Shown here: piece by piece, positions 1 to 6,621 of the stretch | How positions within the stretch are numbered: position 1 is the stretch's first letter | Layout: each line of letters begins with the position of its first letter | Assembly: GCA_019314185.1 (NCBI GenBank) | Contig: JAFCZU010000265.1 | Location: 1-6,621, forward strand | DNA: 6,621 nt | DNA from: Deltaproteobacteria bacterium | Lineage (GTDB): Bacteria; Desulfobacterota; Desulfobacteria; Desulfobacterales; ETH-SRB1 | Direction of reading: 5' to 3' | Position numbers and translations under genes: made by a program | Notes under the pieces: model-generated | The model's input: only the letters and a program-made list of their open reading frames with translations | What the model was told of the DNA's origin: nothing | Databases searched by the model: none

Positions 1-3000
1 TTTTATGAAAAACTCCATTTTCACATAGCTCATGCTTTTTTTTACCGGGCAATTAGACTAACCGGCAAACCCGAGTTTTCTACCATTTATCCCGGCCAAC
101 TGACTCAGGAAGGAGAGAGCTTATGCGGAAAGGCGCTATTTTACATTGATAGAGTGTTTAAACAGGCCTCAAGGAAAAATCTTCCCGAAAATTATCTCGC
201 ATCTTTAGCGCTTGGTATTGAAATGAGCGCAGCGCATCTTATTGGAGACGTCAAACGTGCAGATAAGGCAGCCAAAGACCTATTATCAGTAAGACCTATT
301 ATGCGAAATGCTGCCCGCTACGTCCTAATGCGTGCAATACATTTTGCTCAGGCAACTCTTGAAGAAGTTTCCAATTATTTGGCCAATGACTACCCTGACA
401 GGTGGTGGGCATTTGAAATAGTAGCCCTTTTAGAGGGAACGTATCTGAAAAATGACGAAGCTTCATGGGCGGCTTTAAAAAAGACTATCGCGCTGGTCGC
501 TTCCAGGGAAGAAAAAGAAAAGGTGGCAAGAACGGCTTTGGATTTAGGGTTTGAGCTTGGTCGGCAAGATGAAACACTTGCAATTGTTTATGACCTTTTG
601 GAAACAGACAATGATTTGCGACGGTTGTTGGAGGCCAAATATCAGTATCAGATAGGAAATATTGCAAAGGCGAACGAATTATTTTCCGCCCTTGAAAAGG
701 AGAATTTTCCGCCCGATATTTGTTATGAAATCAAATTTCTGCGAGGAAGGCACTACATTAAGAAAAAAGACTGGGGAAAGGCTAAGGAATTCCTTGAAGC
801 ATCAATTAGGCTTGTTCCCAACCCCATTGTCATGAGGGATCTGTTGAGAGTGTACATGCAACTCCAAGACAATGTCAAAGCCTTGTCTATGGCCGAACAG
901 ATCGAAAAAGTTGGTGAGGATGATGAAATGGTAACCCATGCCAAGGCTTGGGCTGCTCGCAATCTTGGACATTTTCAAATTTCAGAGGAGGCGTGGCAAC
1001 GCTTGAAAGAGTATGTCCAAAAACCCGATTATGCTTACGGTCTGGCTGAAGTAATATTTTTACGCGGCAACCCGAGCAAAGCCCTTCAAGAGCTAAAACG
1101 ATTCATTCAATGCAATGATGAAACTGATCCGGCATGCCTGTCTCTTGCCTGTTCGATTCATGAATCGGGAGATGAGTTTCCAGAGGCTTTCCGTCTCTTA
1201 CATAACTGTTATGATAAGATACAAAATAATCCACAGTTATTGATGAAATACATGGATCTTGGCTACCGCGTTGACCAGGAGGAGAGTGCCAACAAAGCAT
1301 TAATGAGGATTGAAGCGCTACGCCAGGAAGGCAAGGTTCCCGAAGAAGCCTTTTTCAGGCTGGATCTGAACCAGGTACTGGAAATGTTCAAGCAAAGACG
1401 TAAAACTGCACAAAAAATAAATGACCTATACCGGTTGGGAAGATTTCCCAGGCTCATGGTCTGCGATCACAAAAATATGCCTCTATATCTTGACTGGGCA
1501 GTAAGAACTCAGACTTTATTGCTTCCCGATGACTCTGGAGAGTGGATTGATTTCACCACTTATGCCACTAACAGTATGCGCATTGAACGAGTCAAAGAGC
1601 GTAACCAGTTGTCTATTATAACTGCACCGCCTGATGCAACTGAGATCGTTATTGACTACCATGCCCTGATCACTGTGCATCGTCTGGGACTTATTGATAC
1701 AATTCAGAAGAGGTATGAAAAAATATATTATCCTCATGTTCTGGAAATCATCTGGACAAATGACCAACGCCGCTTCGGCCATCATCAGCTTTCTAAGGAA
1801 AAGGCTTACAGGGCACTCGACAAAAAGCTCACAGCGAACCAAATCAACGAAATGACCGCCCCTACCCCTTTTGAAACGGAGGATAAAGAAAAAGATACGC
1901 CCACAAAGCGTAATCTGCGCTTGGCCCGCCTTGAAAAGATGCTGGTGATTGACGCTTTCGTAAAAGAAAAGGAATTGGCTGATTTTGAGGATATCACTAT
2001 TATTCGACTTTTACAGGTGGTGGATTGGCTTTATGCAAAAGGAAAGATTGGGGAAAATAGAGTGCGGGAACTTAACGCTGTCTGCCATGGAGAGCCGATA
2101 ATAGTAAAGACTGATGGCCACAAATTGATCGAAGACGCCTCCCGGCTTCTGGTTAGCGAAACCACTCTCGAGTTGATGGAACAATATGATTTGAATCAGC
2201 ATGTACTTGGACTGGGCAAGCAGATCGTAATAGAAAACTATACAGCTCATTATATCCGCCAGGTCGTTTTGGAGATTGATTTTGGTCAAGAAGTTGGGAA
2301 ATGGCACCGAGACCTTTCAAAGTCGGTGAGAGATTCCAATATTTTTGAATCCGTCCATCCTGATATAGATCCAAAAGACCGTGTCCTTCTTGACACCCCC
2401 TATTATGAGGGCAGTGTCTCTGCAATCAAATATGCGGCAAAAACCGGGCTGTTTTTACTTACCGATGATCGCATGATCCAGATGATACGTGAAAAAGAAT
2501 GGGTGAACCGACAATTCGGAACCGACGCCCTCCTGACGGACCTTTTTGAAAATGGAAAAATTACTATAGATAAATATGCCAATGGCTTTCTCCAGCTCTG
2601 CCGGTGGCGTTACCGCTTCTTGCTTCCAGATGTGCGTATTCTGGTGTTTCTTGCAAGGCAATATAAGAAAAAACCTCTTGGCAAGCCGTTAAACGAAATT
2701 GCAAGTTACGGGCGGCAATGCATGGAGGACACGGGGCTTTTTTTGGGACCTGAACCAATTGTGCCATCCCTGCCGCTTGGCATAAAATTTCAGATGGCCT
2801 GGGTGGAACGTTGGATGGCATTTCTTGCAACCGTATGGCAGGATGACGATTTTACCCGTGAAAACCTTGAGCAAATAACACGCAAAGTATATGAGCAGGC
2901 CCTTCCATGCCCCCCAAAAGGCTTGAAAGAAGAAATCCGTGAAAATTATTCAGGGCTTGAGGATAAATTTATTTTTGGAAAGTTATTCATCCTTGCCGTT

Positions 3001-4863
3001 GAAGCAGACACTCCCGAAAAACTGCATGGCTTGTTCAGTCAGACGTTCCGAAAACTTGGATATGATGAAAAGAGGCAGATGGAAGAATTAAACGAACACT
3101 TAGAGCGGCTTTCGGAATACCAGGAAATTGACCTTAGGACAATTGGCCGGGCAATGGTGATTCCAATTTTAATGGCGTTTTATGGAAAAAGAGAAAGTTA
3201 TCCTGTGCCGCCACTACTCCACTTGATTATGCAAAAATTCGGCCTGCTTAATGAGGACCAGGATACCATGCAAAACATCGAAGATGACAGGGAAGTCGGG
3301 GGGCGTAGATTCGATGAGCTGGCAGATCTTATCGTTGTTCAGCAACGCCTGCCGGAATATAAAGCTGATAGACCTTTTATCAAGGTGCCGCCTGCCTCAA
3401 AGAAGCCCGGGCTTGTTTTTGTACCTCATGAGCTTATCCAGGTCGATTCCACAAAGCTTCGCATAGCCGCATTAAATGACATTCTGAAGCACGGTGAAGT
3501 ATCAGCATTTACAAAGACTTTGGTCGAAAACAAGGCGGAAAACATTAAATCAGGCAAGGCTGTTACATGGCGTCCTGCGGCAGCCGAAGTTGCGGATGCT
3601 GTTTTGAAGGATTTTTCATATGCCCGCTCACTGTTTGTCAAAGCCATGCCTTTGACTCCTCCCAGGAAGGACTGGATTGATGCGGCATGGTTAAACCTTT
3701 TACGCACGAACCTTGATTCTGTCTGGAGCGAGGTTCCGGGGATTATTTCCAAACGCTGGTCTGAAAAAGATTTACGCGAAAAACTTTACGATGCCCTTGA
3801 GTCAGAAAAAAATAAAGAGGCTAAGGAAAGAACTAATGCCATATCAGATGCCCTTGATTGGTATATGATTCACGTTGGGTTTGTCCCTTTTTGCCCGCCA
3901 TGCGATTCCTGGAGCATTATAAACAGGGTTCTCGGCATCGGAAAAGATAGCGGAAAGGGTAAAGTGCCGGATAGCTCAGGTGTGTGGCTTAAAGTGCAAA
4001 AATGGGTCAAGGACAAACAAGATCCGGTGGCGTATGTTATTGCTTTACAAATGGTTTTAAACGAACGTCGTTCGGCACGCGATGAACAAAAAAAGCAGTT
4101 TTTCAGCAAAGAGTTTTTTGATTTTTTAAATAATATTCTTACTGTACTTATCACACCAGAGGATAAAACCGGAGACACTAAAAAAGATTTAAAGCTAAAA
4201 TGGATTCAGGTTGCCTGGGACATACGCGTTTTGCTTGCTCGTCATTATTTGAGTTATATTGACTTAAATGTTCCAGACAGCATGGACGATAATAAAAGAG
4301 TACTCACCGCCTGGTGGATGGCCAAAGAAGTAACCTCGGCCCTATCTGACTCGATGAAGCATCTTACAAGAGAAGATCAAATAACCGCGATGGAAAGAGA
4401 TGCAACTCAGGCTATCGAAAAAATTACGGAACAAACTATGATCATGCACTCTTTCTCAAAAACCGAAAGACCGTTGTCACCCACCCGTTTTTGTACTGTT
4501 TCCGTGGATGCATTGCCGACCTCCGCGACGTTGGCCCTCCTTATGCCCAGTTTACCTGATGATCCTGATGTGTGCAACTGCTTTGCAGGAATGATAAAGC
4601 CCACCAATGCCCTTTTTGCTGATATTAGGAACGAAATTATTGAAAAACTTCGCATGCAGTTGCCTTCTGGGCTGGGGCAATTGAGCTCAAAAAAGGATGG
4701 GGCATCACGAATATTGTGGAATATCCCGCTTTTTGCATCAGTACCTGCTTTTTTAAAGGAATATTACGGCAACAAAATTGAATACCTGGGTAAAGATAAA
4801 ATGACTGTTTTAGGTCTTGCAGGAGAAATCGCCGCTTCTCCCCAAACGGATCAAGGACAATGA
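1..4863 (+). CDS. Giant TPR and PIN-like domain protein, 5'-truncated by the window edge
   Basis: Frame 1 has no stop from base 1 to TGA 4861-4863, so 1620 codons are visible and the true start lies upstream. The GTG at 154 is only the first start-type codon of the visible frame. Codons 1-51 read as normal protein continuous with the helical repeats after them. Order of parts (codons counted from base 1): helical/TPR solenoid to about codon 455; a linker with NDLYRLGRFP and MPLYLDWAVRTQ (1417-1512); a PIN-like region at about codons 548-830 with Asp552, Glu582, Asp798, Glu803 and Asp822/823; then a roughly 790-residue, mostly helical C-terminal half that I cannot assign. PIN domains are metal-dependent RNases using clustered acidic residues, so the likely role is an RNA-cleaving effector on a protein-interaction scaffold. 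No signal peptide or membrane segment is seen, so it is probably cytoplasmic. It resembles the large TPR/PIN proteins of predicted conflict systems (from memory, not searched). The C-terminus may continue in the +1 frame (see 4840-4843). Confidence 0.85.
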   Translation, partial: FYEKLHFHIAHAFFYRAIRLTGKPEFSTIYPGQLTQEGESLCGKALFYIDRVFKQASRKNLPENYLASLALGIEMSAAHLIGDVKRADKAAKDLLSVRPIMRNAARYVLMRAIHFAQATLEEVSNYLANDYPDRWWAFEIVALLEGTYLKNDEASWAALKKTIALVASREEKEKVARTALDLGFELGRQDETLAIVYDLLETDNDLRRLLEAKYQYQIGNIAKANELFSALEKENFPPDICYEIKFLRGRHYIKKKDWGKAKEFLEASIRLVPNPIVMRDLLRVYMQLQDNVKALSMAEQIEKVGEDDEMVTHAKAWAARNLGHFQISEEAWQRLKEYVQKPDYAYGLAEVIFLRGNPSKALQELKRFIQCNDETDPACLSLACSIHESGDEFPEAFRLLHNCYDKIQNNPQLLMKYMDLGYRVDQEESANKALMRIEALRQEGKVPEEAFFRLDLNQVLEMFKQRRKTAQKINDLYRLGRFPRLMVCDHKNMPLYLDWAVRTQTLLLPDDSGEWIDFTTYATNSMRIERVKERNQLSIITAPPDATEIVIDYHALITVHRLGLIDTIQKRYEKIYYPHVLEIIWTNDQRRFGHHQLSKEKAYRALDKKLTANQINEMTAPTPFETEDKEKDTPTKRNLRLARLEKMLVIDAFVKEKELADFEDITIIRLLQVVDWLYAKGKIGENRVRELNAVCHGEPIIVKTDGHKLIEDASRLLVSETTLELMEQYDLNQHVLGLGKQIVIENYTAHYIRQVVLEIDFGQEVGKWHRDLSKSVRDSNIFESVHPDIDPKDRVLLDTPYYEGSVSAIKYAAKTGLFLLTDDRMIQMIREKEWVNRQFGTDALLTDLFENGKITIDKYANGFLQLCRWRYRFLLPDVRILVFLARQYKKKPLGKPLNEIASYGRQCMEDTGLFLGPEPIVPSLPLGIKFQMAWVERWMAFLATVWQDDDFTRENLEQITRKVYEQALPCPPKGLKEEIRENYSGLEDKFIFGKLFILAVEADTPEKLHGLFSQTFRKLGYDEKRQMEELNEHLERLSEYQEIDLRTIGRAMVIPILMAFYGKRESYPVPPLLHLIMQKFGLLNEDQDTMQNIEDDREVGGRRFDELADLIVVQQRLPEYKADRPFIKVPPASKKPGLVFVPHELIQVDSTKLRIAALNDILKHGEVSAFTKTLVENKAENIKSGKAVTWRPAAAEVADAVLKDFSYARSLFVKAMPLTPPRKDWIDAAWLNLLRTNLDSVWSEVPGIISKRWSEKDLREKLYDALESEKNKEAKERTNAISDALDWYMIHVGFVPFCPPCDSWSIINRVLGIGKDSGKGKVPDSSGVWLKVQKWVKDKQDPVAYVIALQMVLNERRSARDEQKKQFFSKEFFDFLNNILTVLITPEDKTGDTKKDLKLKWIQVAWDIRVLLARHYLSYIDLNVPDSMDDNKRVLTAWWMAKEVTSALSDSMKHLTREDQITAMERDATQAIEKITEQTMIMHSFSKTERPLSPTRFCTVSVDALPTSATLALLMPSLPDDPDVCNCFAGMIKPTNALFADIRNEIIEKLRMQLPSGLGQLSSKKDGASRILWNIPLFASVPAFLKEYYGNKIEYLGKDKMTVLGLAGEIAASPQTDQGQ
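625..1320 (+). repeat. TPR-like helical solenoid within the giant protein
   Basis: Several consecutive units of about 30-35 residues fit the TPR helix-turn-helix pattern. The clearest is at 724-819, with LRGRHYIKKKDWGKAKEFLE: small residues at the helix crossing, KA in helix B and a closing Pro. Others lie at 625-714 (YQIGNIAKANELF), 1024-1119 (FLRGNPSKALQELKRF) and 1129-1233 (SIHESGDEFPEAFRLL). More diverged helical pairs flank these, back to about base 160. TPR arrays bind proteins or peptides, so this is the likely sensing or docking part of the protein. The unit boundaries are by eye. A profile search could move them or add more units. Confidence 0.75.
1642..2490 (+). other. PIN-like nuclease region, split or duplicated
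   Basis: The start looks like a PIN first strand and helix: EIVIDYHALITVHRLGL with Asp at 1654-1656, then YEKIYYPHVLEII with Glu at 1744-1746. The end looks like the PIN second half: RVLLDTPYYEGSVSAIKYAA, then GLFLLTDDRM, with Asp at 2392, Glu at 2407 and the Asp pair at 2464-2469. These are the acidic positions expected of a metal-binding PIN site (strand 1 Asp, helix Glu, and later Asp/Glu and Asp residues). About 200 residues separate the halves, far more than in a stand-alone VapC-type PIN of 120-140 residues. A second PIN-like N-half with Ser instead of Asp sits in between (from about 2143). The catalytic site could therefore be assembled from both copies or be partly degenerate. Domain family fairly likely; nuclease activity is inference. 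Confidence 0.65.
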
Positions 4864-5392
4864 TGGGCCTGTAGCCGCTACTGTACTGGCGGCACTTTAC
4901 GTTTATTTATGTACACACGGCAAAATGCCCGAGGGCGCAAAGGTGTTTGATGACAACCCGATGTTGGCAAGAGATATGAGCAGGTTAGAAGAGCCTTTCA
5001 ATTGGCATTGTCTGTTGAGGCTCATCACAATCCTGAACCAGTTGCAGTCCTGGAGGGATTTCAAATGGGCAGGGATAATCTCAAAATTGCTTCGGGATGT
5101 TGACTACTCCAGGATATCTGAACCTTCAACGATTAAACATGTGGTGTCAGGCATGATTTCCATGGTGCTGTTGGGTGTGGATTATGCTCTGTTAAAGCCG
5201 ATCCTTGTTATGAGTGTCTCTGATAAGAACGTCCACAACGCATTAGGTCAGATCAAGCAAGGGCTCTCCTATTCATTTTCAAAGTTGCCTGGTTCGTACC
5301 GGGAAATTGCACGAAAAATTTTATCTGATCTCAAAGACATTCCTATCCCCGAAAAAGCAACAGATATCTCAGGAGGTAATGATGACAAATGA
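4817..5392 (+). CDS. Helical protein of unknown function, or displaced C-terminus of the giant protein
   Basis: Frame 2 is open from just after TAG 4811-4813 to TGA 5390-5392. It is real coding sequence by its content: regular amphipathic helices, normal composition, and an end that overlaps the next gene in operon style. I recognise no family. The start is poor. The only early start codon is TTG 4817 (191 residues) with no Shine-Dalgarno sequence, and the first ATG is 4925 (155 residues), also without one and cutting into a hydrophobic helix (VAATVLAALYVYLC, from about 4871). That helix could be a membrane segment but more likely is a buried solenoid helix, since the rest is soluble helical protein. 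Either it is translated by coupling or re-initiation at the upstream stop, or it belongs to the upstream polypeptide through a one-base shift at 4840-4843. Its helical style matches the C-terminal half of the giant protein, which favours the second reading. Confidence 0.6.
   Translation: MQEKSPLLPKRIKDNDGPVAATVLAALYVYLCTHGKMPEGAKVFDDNPMLARDMSRLEEPFNWHCLLRLITILNQLQSWRDFKWAGIISKLLRDVDYSRISEPSTIKHVVSGMISMVLLGVDYALLKPILVMSVSDKNVHNALGQIKQGLSYSFSKLPGSYREIARKILSDLKDIPIPEKATDISGGNDDK
4840..4843 (+). other. CCCC run where a +1 shift would join the two reading frames
   Basis: Frame 1 reads TCT CCC CAA ACG GAT CAA GGA CAA TGA, ending the giant protein. Skipping one C after CCC gives AAA CGG ATC AAG GAC AAT GAT and stays open to 5392, adding 182 codons after codon 1614. 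CCC-C is a known +1 slip-prone context at proline codons, and short homopolymers are also where single-base insertions arise by mutation or in sequencing. An AGGAG lies at 4821-4825, 14 bases before the run, which is further than the few-base spacing seen in prfB-type programmed shifting. The stop is also six codons past the run rather than adjacent to it. I favour a one-base insertion or assembly artefact, or simply overlapping genes, over programmed shifting. Confidence 0.4.
5371..5377 (+). promoter_or_regulatory. Strong ribosome binding site for the ATPase gene
   Basis: AGGAGGT is a perfect seven-base match to the 16S anti-Shine-Dalgarno sequence and lies inside the preceding reading frame. 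Two tandem ATGs follow at 5379 and 5382. Spacing from AGGAGG is 2 bases to the first and 5 bases to the second, so ATG 5382 is the better start. This rules out the more upstream TTG at 5307 in the same frame. No other start in the window has a site of comparable strength. Confidence 0.85.
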
Positions 5393-6494
5393 ACAAAATA
5401 ATAGCCCGAATTTCCCAAGAATATATACATTACACTCCCAGAAAGGAGGCGTTGGCAAGACATCAATTGCCATAGCCATTGCCGGTCTTGCAGCGATCCA
5501 CAACGATAAAAAGACTCTCATCATTGATGCGGACTTCACAGGGACCAGCTTTCTGGATATTCCCGATATGATCGTGGACGACAAAAAAGAATATTTCAAC
5601 GACTTCATATTAGCCAAGCCATCCGAATTTGAAAAATATACCCCTATTACCTCTGGTAAAATCAATGAGAGAATCAACGAAACCAGAAATAAATTCTGTT
5701 GGAATGTTCCCGATGGTGACGGCAAGATTTTTTGTATGCCTGGAAGTGCGCTTGTTAAGGACATGAAAAAAATTATTCCCCTTATTTCTCAGGAAGACCA
5801 TTTAAGATTTTTTCGGCACAGGCTGGAAGACATACTGATAACCGCAACCATGGCAGGGTTTGAAGTGATCATCATAGATCATTCCCCCGGACTTTTGGGT
5901 CTGTCAAAATCATTCCTGTTTATGGTTGTTGATCAGGCTGTCAGCCATTTCAATGAAGAACGTCATCCCCACGGGCCGACACGGTTAGATCGGTTATATC
6001 GAGCAACAGAAGCAGATAATACCCGTATATCAGCATATGCAATCTTTGTGACTACCTTTGAAGCCGTTGATTACAGGGCATTATTCCCCTCTCTTTCGTA
6101 TTTTCTTGATGAAAAGGGGTCTTTTAAATCCTCTCAGAACTTTCATGGACACTTAGACATGATATTTAATAAGGCACCTGGGCAACCTTTCGATGCTACA
6201 ACCGAGATTCCCGAAGTTTTCGAAAAGATAAAAACTTTACCGGATGGTCGAAATGTCCATAATACCCTCATCGACTATTTTGATGATAGAGCAAAAGATG
6301 TTGGAGCCGAAGCCGCCGAATATATAAAGGGTTTTGATATGGCCAGGATTCTTGGAATCATAAAAAATCTCAAAAAAAAACAAAACCTTGGATCCGCCGC
6401 TGAATGGGAGAGGTGGTGCATGCACGTAAGCAAAACTGTGCGATTACCAGTTGATCTACGTGAAAAACAATTGCCTGTAATGAGCAGACCATGA
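5382..6494 (+). CDS. ParA/MinD-like deviant Walker A ATPase (SIMIBI class), 370 aa
   Basis: The N-terminus carries the deviant Walker A motif QKGGVGKTS at residues 20-28 with both lysines (Lys21 signature, Lys26). The Walker A' strand TLIIDADFTG follows at 45-54 (Asp49, Asp51), and Walker B FEVIIIDHSPG at 160-170 with Asp166. A later strand AIFVTTFEAVD (220-230) and FNKAP (262-266) match the rest of the ParA/MinD core. Such ATPases dimerise around ATP and act as switches that position or regulate partners on DNA, membrane or protein scaffolds. Here no ParB, MinC/E, nitrogenase or flagellar gene is nearby; the neighbours are a TPR/PIN giant and unknown genes, so ordinary plasmid or chromosome partition is not supported. 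No C-terminal MinD-type amphipathic membrane helix is obvious; the C-terminus is basic (IKNLKKKQN). At 370 residues it is longer than a minimal ParA/MinD (about 260-270), with extra residues on both sides of Walker B. It overlaps the upstream frame by 11 bases and the next gene by 4. Confidence 0.88.
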   Translation: MTNEQNNSPNFPRIYTLHSQKGGVGKTSIAIAIAGLAAIHNDKKTLIIDADFTGTSFLDIPDMIVDDKKEYFNDFILAKPSEFEKYTPITSGKINERINETRNKFCWNVPDGDGKIFCMPGSALVKDMKKIIPLISQEDHLRFFRHRLEDILITATMAGFEVIIIDHSPGLLGLSKSFLFMVVDQAVSHFNEERHPHGPTRLDRLYRATEADNTRISAYAIFVTTFEAVDYRALFPSLSYFLDEKGSFKSSQNFHGHLDMIFNKAPGQPFDATTEIPEVFEKIKTLPDGRNVHNTLIDYFDDRAKDVGAEAAEYIKGFDMARILGIIKNLKKKQNLGSAAEWERWCMHVSKTVRLPVDLREKQLPVMSRP

Positions 6495-6621
6495 AAAAAA
6501 TAATTCTCAAGGATACCCTGTTCTGGGATTGGATGGATGGAGATAACAAGTACAATAAGGCAGGCCTGGTTGGCTATACGGATAGGATCGTAGAGCTGAT
6601 TGGGCACACAGACTACCTGTC
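6491..6621 (+). CDS. Start of an unknown gene, cut by the right window edge
   Basis: ATG 6491 overlaps the ATPase stop codon (ATGA, 6491-6494), a classic translational-coupling arrangement, and frame 2 stays open for 43 codons to the end of the window. The visible start is MKKIILKDTLFWDWMDGD, followed by a polar stretch with GLVGYTDRIVELIG. It has no signal peptide and no motif I can name. The Shine-Dalgarno sequence is weak at best, so its translation probably depends on ribosomes finishing the ATPase. By position it is probably a functional partner of the ATPase. No function can be assigned from 43 residues. Confidence 0.7.
   Translation, partial: MKKIILKDTLFWDWMDGDNKYNKAGLVGYTDRIVELIGHTDYL

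Noticed and set aside
154..156. GTG as the start codon of the giant protein
   Set aside because: The frame is open to the left edge, there is no ribosome binding site just before it, and the upstream codons look like normal protein.
4821..4825. AGGAG as a stimulator of +1 frameshifting or as the ribosome binding site of the second frame
   Set aside because: It is 14 bases from the CCCC run, too far for a prfB-like effect, and no in-frame start codon lies at a suitable distance downstream.
4871..4915. Membrane-spanning segment in the frame-2 protein
   Set aside because: The hydrophobic stretch is short and lies in otherwise soluble helical sequence; a buried solenoid helix explains it as well.
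5307..5309. TTG start for the ATPase giving 395 residues
   Set aside because: No ribosome binding site, and it would add 25 residues unlike any ParA N-terminus; the perfect AGGAGGT before ATG 5382 decides the start.
5382..6494. Ordinary plasmid or chromosome partition ParA
   Set aside because: No ParB-like gene or iteron/parS-like repeats are visible, and the neighbours are a TPR/PIN giant and unknown genes.
485..6607. Many minus-strand open frames of 60-131 codons, and the plus-strand frame at 3251-3466
   Set aside because: All lie inside strongly supported plus-strand genes, have poor low-complexity or Ser/Cys-rich translations, and no ribosome binding sites; they are shadow frames.

Overview
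The window is a tightly packed, single-direction (+ strand) piece of one operon. It holds a giant protein with an N-terminal tetratricopeptide (TPR) solenoid and a PIN-like nuclease region, a short helical reading frame in the +1 frame, a ParA/MinD-like ATPase, and the beginning of a fourth gene. There is no non-coding stretch longer than a few bases, and I saw no RNA gene, insertion sequence, CRISPR array, attachment site, promoter or terminator. The operon promoter must lie upstream of the window.

Layout: frame 1 is open from base 1 to the TGA at 4861-4863, so the first gene enters the window already in progress (1620 codons visible). Its last 47 bases overlap a frame-2 reading frame (4817-5392) that lacks a convincing start and may be the true C-terminus of the giant protein, displaced by one base at a CCCC run (4840-4843). 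The ATPase gene follows (5382-6494). It has a perfect AGGAGGT ribosome binding site inside the upstream frame and overlaps that frame's end by 11 bases. An ATGA overlap (6491-6494) then leads into a gene that runs off the right edge.

Interpretation: the giant protein resembles, from memory, the large TPR plus PIN proteins that the Aravind group described as 'TPR-GreAB-C-PIN' components of predicted bacterial conflict (immunity) systems. I see no GreA/GreB C-terminal domain here. A plausible but untested model is that the TPR/helical body senses or scaffolds, the PIN region is an RNase-type effector, and the deviant Walker A ATPase is an NTP-dependent switch or positioning factor. The unknown fourth gene could be a sensor, effector or partner. 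The overlaps argue for co-translation and stoichiometric partners.

Organism: bacterial, with moderate GC (about mid-40s percent by eye), canonical Shine-Dalgarno use and Gram-negative-like coding style. Large TPR conflict proteins of this kind are typical of developmentally or ecologically complex bacteria, and a Desulfobacterota-type host is my best guess, with low confidence.
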